Shown piece by piece: positions 52,050 to 60,226 of a DNA stretch of 64,000 nt. The position numbers and the translations under genes are program-made. Position 1 is the first letter of the stretch. Each line of letters starts with the position of its first letter. This stretch comes from Hyphomonadaceae bacterium (GTDB taxonomy: Bacteria; Pseudomonadota; Alphaproteobacteria; Caulobacterales; Aquidulcibacteraceae): assembly GCA_016791365.1 (NCBI GenBank), contig JAEUMT010000027.1, positions 186,001-250,000 of the forward strand, given 5' to 3'. The notes under the pieces were generated by a model. That model did not search any database. It was not told where the DNA came from and saw only the letters and a list, made by a program, of their open reading frames with translations.

Positions 52050-55019
52050 CTAGTGCGCCGCGCCCCAGGTTGCGCCAGCTTTCGCTTCCACGGTCAGCGG
52101 CACGCTTAGAATAGCCGCGGGCTCGGGCGCCGCTTCCATCACGTCTTTCGCGAGCTTGCACAGCTTCTCCGCCTCTTCCTGCGGCGCTTCGAAGACGAGT
52201 TCGTCGTGCACTTGCAGCAGCATGCGTGACTTGAGCTTGGCGTTCGCCAGCGCGGGCGGCAGGCGGACCATGGCGCGGCGGATGATATCGGCGGCGGCGC
52301 CCTGGAGCGGCGCGTTGATCGACTGGCGTTCGCCGAAGGCGCGTTCGCTTGGGTTCTTCGACTGAATGCCTTTGACCCAGATGCGGCGGCCGAAAATGGT
52401 TTTCACGTAGCCGTTGGCGCGCGCGAAGGTTTTGGTTTCTTCCATGTAGTCGCGGATGCCGGGGAAGCGTTCGAAGTATTTCTTGATGTAGGCGCCGGCT
52501 TCTTCGCGCGCGATGCCGAGATTGCGGGCGAGGCCGAAGGCGCTGATGCCGTAGATAATGCCGAAATTGATCGCCTTGGCGTTGGCGCGGATGTCTTTCG
52601 GCATGCCTTCGATGGGCACGCCAAACATTTCCGACGCCGTGCGCGCGTGAATGTCGATGCCGTCGGCGAAGGCTTGCTTCAACTGCGGAATGTCGGCGAC
52701 GTGCGCGAGCAGACGGAGTTCGATCTGGCTGTAGTCGGCGCTGACAAGGACGTTGCCCTTCTCAGCGATGAACGCCTCGCGAATGCGGCGACCCTCTTCG
52801 GTGCGGATCGGGATGTTCTGCAGGTTCGGGTCGTTGGAGGCGAGACGGCCAGTGGTGCTGGCGGCGAGCGCGTAGGTGGTGTGAACGCGCCGGGTTTCGG
52901 GATTGACCGCGGCTTGCAGCGCTTCGGTGTAGGTGGAGCGCAGTTTTGAGAGCTGGCGCCATTCCAGCACTTTCGCCGGCAAGTCGTGCTGTTCGGCGAG
53001 GTCTTCGAGGATGGAAGCGTCTGTGGACCAGGCGCCGGTCTTGGTTTTGCTGCCGCCGGGGAGTTTCAGTTCGTCAAACAGAATTTCGCCGAGTTGCTTC
53101 GGCGAGCCGAGATTGAATTCCTTGTTCGCGAGGCCATAGGCCTCTGACTCGTATTGCAGCATGCGCTGCGCGAAATCGCCGGAGAGACGCGAGAGCATTT
53201 GCGGATCGATCTTCACGCCTTCGCGCTCCATCGCGGTGAGGATCGCAGGCAGCGGGCGTTCGAGCGTTTCATAGACGGTGATGAGCCGATTGCTTGCCAG
53301 TTCGGATTTGAGCTTGCGGTGCAGGCGCAGTGCGGCGTCGGCGTATTCGCACGAATACGCGGCGGCGCGTTCGATCGGGACGAGGGCGAAGCTTTGCTGC
53401 GCTTTGCCTTTGCCGGCGACATCGCTGTAGGGGGTGAGCGCGTGGCCGATGTGCTTTTCGATCAGCGAGATTTTGTCGTGATCATCGAGGCCGCCATAGA
53501 GCGTGTATGAGGCCAGCATCGGATCATCGTAGGGCGCGAGCGCGATTCCGTGCTTGGCGAAGAGCGCGATGTCCCATTTGACGTTGATGCCGATCTTGGC
53601 GACGGCGGGGTCTTCGAGCAGCGGCTGCAGCGCGGCGAGTACGGTGGTCAGCGCAATCTGCTCGCCTCCCCCGCCCCCTTGCGGGGCGAGCGCCTGGGGG
53701 TGGGGGGCGTTCAAACGATCAAACGCCTGTGCGTTTGCTCCGCCCCCCCTCCCCTGCCCCTCCCCCACAAGGGGGGAGGGGATTTCGCTTGCAAACAACT
53801 CACCCGCGCGCGGATCAGGCGCACGATGTGAGAGCGGGATATAGATCGCATCGTTCGCGGCGATGGACAGCGACACGCCGACGAGTTGCGCGCGCGCGGC
53901 ATCGAAGGAATCCGCTTCGGTGTCGATGCCGATGGCGCCGGCAAGTTTGGCACGGCGGATATAATCTTCGAGCGTCGGCAGATCGCGGACGATTTTGTAA
54001 GCGTCGCGTTTGAACTCGCGTTCGATCTCTTCGACCACGGGGCCAGTGCGTGCGCCGTCATCGGCATGTGCCGGCGCGGGCGCAGGCGCGGCGCTCGCAT
54101 AGCTGGCGACGATCTGGACGCCCTTCTCTTTCGCGAAATGCTCGCGCACACGGCGGCCGAGCGTACGAAACTCCATCGCGTCGATGAATTGCAGCAGCAT
54201 CGATGGGTCGGGCTCGCGCAGTGCGAAGGTTTCCCACTTCTCTTCGACATCGACGTCATCTTTCAGCGTGACGAGTTCGCGCGAGAGGCGGATTTGGTCG
54301 GCGAAGTTGATCAGCGTTTCGCGGCGCTTTTGTTGTTTGATTTCGTTGGCGCGTTCCAGGATGGCGTCGAGTGAGCCGAATGTGGTGATGAGTTCGGCGG
54401 CGGTCTTCGGGCCGATCCCGGGCGCGCCAGGGACGTTATCAGTCGAATCGCCAATGAGAGCTTGAGCGTCGATGACCTTATCGGGACCCACGCCGAATTT
54501 TTCCATGACGGCGTCGAGACCGAGAATGCGGTTCTTCATCGGATCATAGAGTTGGATGATCCCATCGACGATGAGCTGCATCAGGTCCTTGTCGGATGAG
54601 ACAATGCGTACGCTCGCGCCGCTCGCGGCGGCCTGGCGCGCATAAGTGGCGATGAGATCGTCGGCTTCAAAGCCACCCATTTCGATGCAGGGCAGATTGA
54701 AGGCGCGCGTGGCGTCGCGGATCAGCGGAAATTGTGGAACGAGATCTTCGGGCGCCGGCGGGCGATGTGCCTTGTATTCAGGATAGAGTTTGTTGCGGAA
54801 CGTGACTTCGCTTTTGTCGAAGATCACCGCGAGGTGCGTTGGCGCTTCAGCGCCTTTCATCTCCTCCAGGAACTTCCACAACATGTTGCAGAAGCCGGCG
54901 ACGGCGCCAACGGAGAGCCCATCGCTCGCGCGCGTCAGCGGCGGCAGCGCGTGGTAGGCGCGGAAAATGTAGGCCGAGCCGTCGATGAGGTAGAGGCGCG
55001 GAGCGTCTTTTTTAGCCAT
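52050..55019 (-). CDS. polA: DNA polymerase I
   Basis: 989 residues. The 5'-3' exonuclease (1-~290) has LIDGSAYIFRAYHALPP and DKDLMQLI. The 3'-5' exonuclease is intact: IGIDTEADS (Asp, Glu), KIGINVKWD (Asp) and YSCEYAD (Tyr, Asp). Polymerase motifs include SADYSQIELRLLAH (motif A, ~758), RANAKAINFGIIYGIS (motif B) and QVHDELVFE (motif C, ~935). Between the exonuclease strands, residues ~410-449 are a Gly/Pro-rich insertion encoded by a palindromic repeat. ATG 55019. Used in Okazaki-fragment processing and repair. Confidence 0.97.
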   Translation of the reverse strand: MAKKDAPRLYLIDGSAYIFRAYHALPPLTRASDGLSVGAVAGFCNMLWKFLEEMKGAEAPTHLAVIFDKSEVTFRNKLYPEYKAHRPPAPEDLVPQFPLIRDATRAFNLPCIEMGGFEADDLIATYARQAAASGASVRIVSSDKDLMQLIVDGIIQLYDPMKNRILGLDAVMEKFGVGPDKVIDAQALIGDSTDNVPGAPGIGPKTAAELITTFGSLDAILERANEIKQQKRRETLINFADQIRLSRELVTLKDDVDVEEKWETFALREPDPSMLLQFIDAMEFRTLGRRVREHFAKEKGVQIVASYASAAPAPAPAHADDGARTGPVVEEIEREFKRDAYKIVRDLPTLEDYIRRAKLAGAIGIDTEADSFDAARAQLVGVSLSIAANDAIYIPLSHRAPDPRAGELFASEIPSPLVGEGQGRGGGANAQAFDRLNAPHPQALAPQGGGGGEQIALTTVLAALQPLLEDPAVAKIGINVKWDIALFAKHGIALAPYDDPMLASYTLYGGLDDHDKISLIEKHIGHALTPYSDVAGKGKAQQSFALVPIERAAAYSCEYADAALRLHRKLKSELASNRLITVYETLERPLPAILTAMEREGVKIDPQMLSRLSGDFAQRMLQYESEAYGLANKEFNLGSPKQLGEILFDELKLPGGSKTKTGAWSTDASILEDLAEQHDLPAKVLEWRQLSKLRSTYTEALQAAVNPETRRVHTTYALAASTTGRLASNDPNLQNIPIRTEEGRRIREAFIAEKGNVLVSADYSQIELRLLAHVADIPQLKQAFADGIDIHARTASEMFGVPIEGMPKDIRANAKAINFGIIYGISAFGLARNLGIAREEAGAYIKKYFERFPGIRDYMEETKTFARANGYVKTIFGRRIWVKGIQSKNPSERAFGERQSINAPLQGAAADIIRRAMVRLPPALANAKLKSRMLLQVHDELVFEAPQEEAEKLCKLAKDVMEAAPEPAAILSVPLTVEAKAGATWGAAH
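53671..53790. repeat. Palindromic repeat inserted in frame within polA
   Basis: About 120 bases with G/C-only arms: CGCCTCCCCCGCCCCCTTGC-like at one end and CCCTCCCC...GGGGGGAGGGG at the other, plus an inner AAACGCCTGTGCGTTT. It encodes about 40 residues including SPLVGEGQGRGGG and PQALAPQGGGGGE, with no counterpart in normal PolA, and keeps the frame open. Confidence 0.85.
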
Positions 55020-55049
55020 GCGCCTATCTAGGCGCTCCGCGCGTTTAGG

Positions 55050-55850
55050 TCACCCGCCAAAGAGCTTGTTGTAGTCCGGCGGACTGCCGCGGCGTTGCCA
55101 GAGAGCGTCGGAATCACCGTCGCGCAGGAAATCTTCGGCGGCCTCGCGGGCGGCAGCCATGGCGATGTTGAAGAGACCGGTGGCGGCGCTGAGGCGGTGA
55201 ACGCCGAGCGCGCGCAAGTGCGTTGCGTCCGGCGCTTCGGGGCGCGCCATGATATTAAGCGGCAGCTTCGTGCCGTCGACTATGGCGCTGATTTGCGGCC
55301 CGTATGCGATGCCAGGCACAAACAAGCCGCTGCCGCCCGCCTGCTCAATGGCGGCGGCGCGACGCAGCGTTTCTTCGACTGCTTGTTCTCGCTCAACGAG
55401 AGATTTCAAAAAGACATCGGTGCGCGCGTTGATGAAGAGGTTGACGCCCTTCTTCTCGGCCGCCGCGCGAATGGCTTCGATCTTCCTCAGATGCAATTCG
55501 TGCGGCTGCTTGCCGTCTTCGAGATTGATGCCGACGGCGCCCGCATCGATCAGCTTCGCGACGTTTTCCGCCGCCTCTTTCGGATCATCCGAATAGCCGC
55601 CCTCAGCGTCGCATGTGATTGGAATGGTGACGGCGCGGGCGATGCCTTCAACAACGGCAACAAGGTTGGCGATCGGGAAATGGTGGCCGTCGGCATAACC
55701 CTGCGCCCAAGCCACGGCGGCGCTTGATGTGGCGATCGCTTTGGCGCCGGCGTCCTGCACGATACGCGCCGAAGCCGCGTCCCACGCATTGGGCAAAATC
55801 AGCAACCCTTCATGAAGCTTGTGGAATGTTGCGGCGGTTTCTGCGGACAT
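55050..55850 (-). CDS. Isocitrate lyase/PEP mutase superfamily protein
   Basis: 266 residues, TIM-barrel superfamily of PEP mutase and 2-methylisocitrate lyase. Signatures: LPNAWDAASARIV, SSAAVAWAQGYADG, ITCDAEGGYSDDP (Mg-binding acidic set), GINLEDGKQPHELHLRK and NARTDVFL. The catalytic KKCGH of true isocitrate lyases is not seen, so a C-C or C-P lyase of another type is likely. ATG 55850 (MSAETAATF) with AGGAG eight bases upstream; an in-frame ATG at 55871 is also possible. Confidence 0.88.
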   Translation of the reverse strand: MSAETAATFHKLHEGLLILPNAWDAASARIVQDAGAKAIATSSAAVAWAQGYADGHHFPIANLVAVVEGIARAVTIPITCDAEGGYSDDPKEAAENVAKLIDAGAVGINLEDGKQPHELHLRKIEAIRAAAEKKGVNLFINARTDVFLKSLVEREQAVEETLRRAAAIEQAGGSGLFVPGIAYGPQISAIVDGTKLPLNIMARPEAPDATHLRALGVHRLSAATGLFNIAMAAAREAAEDFLRDGDSDALWQRRGSPPDYNKLFGG

Positions 55851-55989
55851 GGCGCGTATCTCCTCGGTCATTGCACTATAGCACGATCCACATTTCCACC
55901 TCGCTGTTTTCGGACTTCCACCTTTTCTTTTTCGCGCGCGGTTGCGCGAGCCGCGAAGCACTCCAATCTAATCCGGTCCGGAGGATTCC

Positions 55990-56364
55990 ATGTTCGACCA
56001 TCTCTCGCTTGGCGTGCGCGATCTCGAAGCGGCGGCGCAATTCTATGACGCGCTGTTCGCGCCGCTTGGCCATTCCAAGACGTGGTCGAAAGAGAATGAG
56101 CTCGCGTACGGCCGCGATGGCACGCGTCTGTTCCGGCTCTATCCAACGAACGGCGATCGCATTGCGGGCTTGGGCGCGCAGATCGCGTTCCGCGCCACGT
56201 CAGAGCAGGAAGTGGATGAAGCTTATCTCGCCGCGCTCGAACACGGCGCGACAACAGTGCGCGCGGCCGGTCTGCATCTGGACATCGGCCCGGACTATTA
56301 CGGCGCGGTGGCGCTCGATCCCGATGGCAACAAGATCGAGATCGTCGTCGGTGCAATGCACTAA
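55990..56364 (+). CDS. VOC family (glyoxalase/bleomycin-resistance fold) protein
   Basis: 124 residues, vicinal-oxygen-chelate fold. MFDHLSLGVRDLEAAAQFYDALFAPLG at the start and YYGAVALDPDGNKIEIVVGAMH at the end are typical; metal ligands would be the first His and the C-terminal Glu. Substrate unknown. ATG 55990, divergent from the lyase gene and followed one base later by a palindromic element. Confidence 0.9.
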   Translation: MFDHLSLGVRDLEAAAQFYDALFAPLGHSKTWSKENELAYGRDGTRLFRLYPTNGDRIAGLGAQIAFRATSEQEVDEAYLAALEHGATTVRAAGLHLDIGPDYYGAVALDPDGNKIEIVVGAMH

Positions 56365-56439
56365 TATGGAGCGCGGGCGTCCTCGCCCGCATTCTTCTTC
56401 TTCGGTTTAGCACGCGGGCGAGGACGCCCGCGCTCCATA
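56365..56439. repeat. Palindromic intergenic element (copy C), perfect 26-bp inverted repeat
   Basis: Arms 56365-56390 and 56414-56439 are exact reverse complements (TATGGAGCGCGGGCGTCC... and its mirror), around a 23-base loop. Outer ends are TATGGA/TCCATA. It sits between two convergent genes and starts right after the VOC stop, so it probably ends both transcripts. Confidence 0.85.
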
Positions 56440-56443
56440 GCGA

Positions 56444-56677
56444 TCAGTGATCGTCGCCCGCGCCGTGCGCGAGGACGAAGCGGCGGTCGCAATAGCCGCA
56501 TTCGACGAAATTCTCTTCGCCCATGTCGTAGAACACGACCGGATGGCCCAGCGCGCCGCCGCCGCCGTCGCACTTCACGCGGCGCGACGTGACTTCAATG
56601 ATCTCCGGCGCGGGGATCGCGTCAGGATCGCCTGGGGTTGAAGCGTCGGTTCTCGGATTGTCGTGAAGTTTCGACAT
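56444..56677 (-). CDS. Zinc-finger (zf-CHCC, NDUFS6-like) protein
   Basis: 77 residues. The CHCC zinc finger reads VKCDGG...GALGHPVVFYDM...NFVECGYCDRRFVL (Cys, His, Cys, Cys), the pattern of the small zinc protein related to complex I subunit NDUFS6. The bacterial role is not established here. ATG 56677; the open frame upstream to 56866 overlaps the divergent ABC gene and is not considered coding. Confidence 0.88.
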   Translation of the reverse strand: MSKLHDNPRTDASTPGDPDAIPAPEIIEVTSRRVKCDGGGGALGHPVVFYDMGEENFVECGYCDRRFVLAHGAGDDH

Positions 56678-56769
56678 TTCTGGTCGCGGCCTGGGTTGAA
56701 GCGGATAAAGCGCGCTCGTAACTAAAGCGCATCGCGCGCCCGCGCAATGCGGGCCAGCCCAGGTATTCC

Positions 56770-57714
56770 ATGCCAACATCACAAACGCCGCCCGAGTTCG
56801 CCATCGAGGCGCGCGGCCTCGATAAAACCTATCGCGCCCAAGGTAAGGGCGCGGCGGTCCACGCACTGAAAGCCATCGATCTCGCCATCCCGCGCGGCTC
56901 GTTCTTCGGCCTGCTTGGGCCGAACGGCGCCGGCAAATCGACCTTCATCAACATTCTGGGCGGTCTCGTCGTGAAGAGCGGCGGGACGGCCTCGATTTGG
57001 GGGCACGACATCGACGCCGATCCGATGAACGCGCGCGGCGCGATCGGGATCGTGCCGCAAGAACTGAACATGGACCCGTTCTTCTCCCCCGGCGAAGCGT
57101 TGGAGATTCAGGCGGGCTATTACGGCGTGCCGAAAGCCGAGCGCCGCACGGAGGAGATCCTTCGCGCCGTCGGGCTCTGGGATAAGCGCGATGCGTATGC
57201 GCGGACGCTTTCAGGCGGCATGAAGCGCCGATTGCTCGTTGCCAAGGCTATGGTGCACGGCCCGCCTGTGCTGGTCCTCGATGAGCCGACCGCAGGCGTG
57301 GACGTGGAGTTGCGGCGCCAGCTTTGGGATTATGTGCGCTCTCTGCATGCGAGCGGCGTGACGATCGTGCTGACGACACACTATCTCGAAGAAGCGCAAG
57401 AGCTCTGCGATACGATCGCGATCATCAACCACGGCAACGTGATCGCGTGCGAGCCGACGCATAAGTTGATCTCACGCCTCGATCAGAAGACTTTGGTGGT
57501 GACGCCACAATCGCCGGTGACGCCGCCACTCAAGGGCTTTGAAGACATCACGTTCGCGATGAAAAACACGGGCGCGTTCGCGCTGACCTATCGGACCAGC
57601 GAACATTCAGTTGAAGAATTGCTGGATCGCGTGCGCGCGGCGGGCGTGACGATCAAGGATCTTTCGATCCAAGAGCCTGACCTCGAAGATGTGTTCGTGG
57701 AGCTGACGGCGTAG
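56770..57714 (+). CDS. ABC transporter ATP-binding protein (ABC-2 type exporter)
   Basis: 314 residues. Walker A GPNGAGKST (~50-58), Q-loop VPQELNMDPF, signature TLSGGMKRRLLVAKAM, Walker B VLVLDEPTAGVD and the H-loop TTHYLEE. The C-terminal extension (EHSVEELLDRVRAAGVTIKDLSIQEPDLEDVFVELTA) is typical of drug/polysaccharide ABC-2 exporters. Normally an ABC-2 permease gene follows; here a palindromic element and an aldo/keto reductase do, so the permease is elsewhere. ATG 56770. Confidence 0.94.
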   Translation: MPTSQTPPEFAIEARGLDKTYRAQGKGAAVHALKAIDLAIPRGSFFGLLGPNGAGKSTFINILGGLVVKSGGTASIWGHDIDADPMNARGAIGIVPQELNMDPFFSPGEALEIQAGYYGVPKAERRTEEILRAVGLWDKRDAYARTLSGGMKRRLLVAKAMVHGPPVLVLDEPTAGVDVELRRQLWDYVRSLHASGVTIVLTTHYLEEAQELCDTIAIINHGNVIACEPTHKLISRLDQKTLVVTPQSPVTPPLKGFEDITFAMKNTGAFALTYRTSEHSVEELLDRVRAAGVTIKDLSIQEPDLEDVFVELTA

Positions 57715-57717
57715 CAA

Positions 57718-57781
57718 TATGGACCGCCGGCGTCCCCCCGGCCGGCTCCGGAGAATGCCGGCGGGACGCCGGCGGTCCATA
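57718..57781. repeat. Palindromic intergenic element (copy D)
   Basis: A 64-bp near-perfect inverted repeat: TATGGACCGCCGGCGTCCC at the left, its mirror GGGACGCCGGCGGTCCATA at the right, with a short spacer CTCCGGAGA. It begins three bases after the ABC ATPase stop. The left arm differs from the right by one base in 25. Confidence 0.85.
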
Positions 57782-57797
57782 GGGACGGAGTTTCGCG

Positions 57798-58781
57798 ATG
57801 AAGTATGTGAACCTCGGCAAAACTGGCCTCAAAGTCTCGCGCATCTGCCTTGGCACGATGGCCTATGCGAACGGCGCAGGCGGCGCGCACCCTTGGGCGC
57901 TGAGCGAAGACGCATCGCAGCCGTTTTACAAACGCGCGTTTGAGGCCGGGATCAATTTCTACGACACGGCTAATGTCTATTCGTTCGGCACGAGCGAGGA
58001 ATTTCTTGGCCGCGCGGTGAAAAAATACGCCAAGCGGGACGAGGTGGTGATCGCCACGAAGGTGCATGGCGAAATGCGTCCCGGCGATCCAAACGGCAAA
58101 GGGCTCTCGCGCAAGGCGATTCTTGGCGAGATTGATCTGAGCTTGAAGCGGCTCGGCACTGATTATGTCGATCTCTACCAAATCCATCGCCTCGATCCGG
58201 AGACGCCGATCGAGGAAACACTCGAGGCGCTGTATGATGTCGTGAAGAGCGGCAAGGCGCGCTATATCGGCGCGTCATCCATGTATGCGTGGCAATTCAT
58301 GCAGGCGCTGGCGCTGCAGAGCGCGCATGGCTGGTCGCGTTTCATCTCGATGCAGAACCATCTGAACCTGCTCTACCGCGAAGAAGAGCGCGAGATGCTG
58401 CCGCTCTGCCGGGATCAGGGCATTGGCGTCATTCCGTGGTCGCCGCTGGCGCGCGGGCGATTAGCGCGGGGACCGGATGAAAAGACCGAGCGCAGCGAGA
58501 CCGATAAGTTTGGAACTTATCTCTATCGCAAGACGGTCGAGGCGGATCGCGCCGTGATTGATCGTGTTGGCGAAGTGGCCGCCGGGCGCGGTGTTTCGCG
58601 CGGACAAGTGGCGCTGGCTTGGCACTTCGCGAAACCGGGCGTCACCGCGCCAATCGTGGGCGCAACGAAGATTGAGCAACTGGAAGACGCGATCGCCGCT
58701 GTCGACATCACGTTGAGCGCCGAAGACGTGAAGCGCCTGGAAGAGCCGTACGTGCCCCACCCTGTTGCCGGATTTTTTTGA
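57798..58781 (+). CDS. Aldo/keto reductase
   Basis: 327 residues. NADPH-dependent (alpha/beta)8 barrel; the catalytic tetrad is visible as FYDTANVYSFG (Asp, Tyr), VIATKVHG (Lys) and YQIHRLDP (His). The cofactor site includes VIPWSPLARGRL and PIVGATKIEQLEDAI. Reduces aldehydes or ketones; no specific substrate. ATG 57798 with GGACGGAG upstream. First gene of a four-gene operon (gap 12 to the next). Confidence 0.95.
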   Translation: MKYVNLGKTGLKVSRICLGTMAYANGAGGAHPWALSEDASQPFYKRAFEAGINFYDTANVYSFGTSEEFLGRAVKKYAKRDEVVIATKVHGEMRPGDPNGKGLSRKAILGEIDLSLKRLGTDYVDLYQIHRLDPETPIEETLEALYDVVKSGKARYIGASSMYAWQFMQALALQSAHGWSRFISMQNHLNLLYREEEREMLPLCRDQGIGVIPWSPLARGRLARGPDEKTERSETDKFGTYLYRKTVEADRAVIDRVGEVAAGRGVSRGQVALAWHFAKPGVTAPIVGATKIEQLEDAIAAVDITLSAEDVKRLEEPYVPHPVAGFF

Positions 58782-58793
58782 AGGCCGAAGATC

Positions 58794-59075
58794 ATGTGCC
58801 GCAACATCAAGACGCTGTTCAATTTCGATCCGCCGGCGACCGACAAGGAAATTCGTGACGCGTCGCTGCAGTTCGTGCGCAAACTCTCGGGCTACAATGC
58901 ACCCTCGAAGGCGAATGAAGACGCGTTCAATGCGGCCGTCGATGAAGTGTTCGACGCCGCCAAGCGGCTACTGACGTCGCTCGAGACGAATGCGCCGCCG
59001 AAGGATCGTGAAATCGAAGCGGCGAAGGCAAAAGCGCGCAGTGCCGAACGCTTCGGCAAACCGGCGGAGGCGTGA
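58794..59075 (+). CDS. DUF2277 family protein
   Basis: 93 residues, whole-length match to DUF2277: MCRNIKTLFNFDPPATDKEIRDASLQFVRKLSGY...KANEDAFNAAVDEVFDAAKRLL...PPKDREIEAAKAKARSAERFG. Function unknown; the N-terminal Cys2 and helical pattern are conserved. ATG 58794. It is one base from the tautomerase gene. Confidence 0.92.
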   Translation: MCRNIKTLFNFDPPATDKEIRDASLQFVRKLSGYNAPSKANEDAFNAAVDEVFDAAKRLLTSLETNAPPKDREIEAAKAKARSAERFGKPAEA

Positions 59076-59076
59076 G

Positions 59077-59283
59077 ATGCCTTACGTGAACATCAAGATC
59101 ACCAAGACCGGCGCCACGGCTGAACAGAAGGCGGAGCTGGTCAAAGGCGCCACGGAATTGCTGCAGCGCGTTCTGAATAAAAATCCGGCGACGACGTTTG
59201 TGATCATCGAAGAAGTCGAGACCGACAATTGGGGCGTCGGCGGCGAAACGGTCACGGCGCGCAACGCCAAGGCGCCGCGATGA
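59077..59283 (+). CDS. 4-oxalocrotonate tautomerase family enzyme
   Basis: 68 residues. After Met removal Pro1 (PYVNIKITKTGATAEQKAELVKGATELLQRVLNKNPATTFVIIEEV) is the catalytic base, as in 4-OT enzymes. Such enzymes interconvert enol and keto forms; they often act in aromatic degradation but also as orphan detoxifiers. ATG 59077, one base after the previous stop; its TGA overlaps the next ATG (ATGA). Confidence 0.92.
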   Translation: MPYVNIKITKTGATAEQKAELVKGATELLQRVLNKNPATTFVIIEEVETDNWGVGGETVTARNAKAPR

Positions 59284-59759
59284 ACGCGCAATCGCTCGCG
59301 TTCTACATCGCGCTATCGACGGTCGGCGGCATTCTCATTCCGATCATGGCCGCGCTATCGGGCGGCCTCGGACGCACGATCGACAGCCCTTGGATGGCGG
59401 CCGCCATCGTGTCCGGCGGCGGCTTCGCGCTCACGCTGGCGTTCGCGCTTTTAAACGGCGGCGCGAATATTTCTTGGGACTCTCTGCAACAGGCAAAGCC
59501 AGCGCAACTTCTCGCCGGCGCGGGCTTTGCTTTCTATCTGCTCTCGATCACCTGGGTCGGCCCGCGCTTCGGCATCGGCAACGCGGTGATGTTCGTGCTT
59601 GCGGGGCAGATCCTCTCATCGGCAATGATCGATCACTTCGGTCTCTTTGGCGCGCCGCACAAACCAATCGACTTGCTGCGCGCGATCGGGCTGATCGTGA
59701 TGGCGACAGGCATTGTCATCGCGCAGATCGCCGCCAACAATGCGCGGCCGCAAGCTTAG
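59280..59759 (+). CDS. DMT superfamily (YdcZ/DUF606-type) membrane protein
   Basis: 159 residues with about five helices. The C-terminal VGPRFGIGNAVMFVLAGQILSSAMIDHFGLFGAPHKPIDLLRAIGLIVMATGIVIAQI is typical of DUF606/YdcZ half-size transporters. ATG 59280 overlaps the tautomerase stop. Stop overlaps the convergent lipoprotein stop (TTAG, 59756-59759). Confidence 0.88.
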   Translation: MNAQSLAFYIALSTVGGILIPIMAALSGGLGRTIDSPWMAAAIVSGGGFALTLAFALLNGGANISWDSLQQAKPAQLLAGAGFAFYLLSITWVGPRFGIGNAVMFVLAGQILSSAMIDHFGLFGAPHKPIDLLRAIGLIVMATGIVIAQIAANNARPQA

Positions 59760-60154
59760 AGCACGCAGACGGGCTCTTCAAAGTTTGAGGCGACGATGCC
59801 GTTGGCGTCTTCGGTGAAATCCAACGTCGTCCCCGCCCCGCAGCGTTCTTCGCGGGCGAAGGGGCGGCCGGTGCAGAGTTTCGTTGTCCCGCTCGCGTCG
59901 CGAAACCAGAACTCAGCTTCCGGCCGGCGCGGCACAACATAAGCACGGCGGAACGGTTGGCCCGCCGCGCTGCTGGTCCACGCGTCGCGATACGCTTGCG
60001 CGTTGTCCGGCTCGGGAATCTGCACCCACGCCGGTTCGCGCAACACACCGCAAAGTTCCCGGACGCGCACGTTTGCGGCTTCAGGCGCGGTGGAGAATGC
60101 GGCGCAGGCGCCGAGCGCGAGCAGCAACACCAATGCACCGAACATACGCACCAT
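59756..60154 (-). CDS. Hypothetical lipoprotein
   Basis: 132 residues, no family. Signal peptide with lipobox LALGACAAF (Cys ~17). The mature part has four more Cys (ELCGVL, KLCTGR, ERCGAG, PVCVL), so two disulfides are plausible. ATG 60154 with GGGGAG upstream; an in-frame ATG at 60145 is the alternative. Confidence 0.72.
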   Translation of the reverse strand: MVRMFGALVLLLALGACAAFSTAPEAANVRVRELCGVLREPAWVQIPEPDNAQAYRDAWTSSAAGQPFRRAYVVPRRPEAEFWFRDASGTTKLCTGRPFAREERCGAGTTLDFTEDANGIVASNFEEPVCVL

Positions 60155-60226
60155 GCCGTCCGCTCCCCTTGACGCTGGCCGCATTGAATCGGACGAACGC
60201 CCGGGCGTCGTCTCACAAGCGCGTGT

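Noticed and set aside
56365-57781. CRISPR array or transposon ends formed by the palindromic elements
   Set aside because: Copies are isolated, differ in arm sequence, lack regular spacers and flank no transposase, so they are treated as dispersed palindromes.
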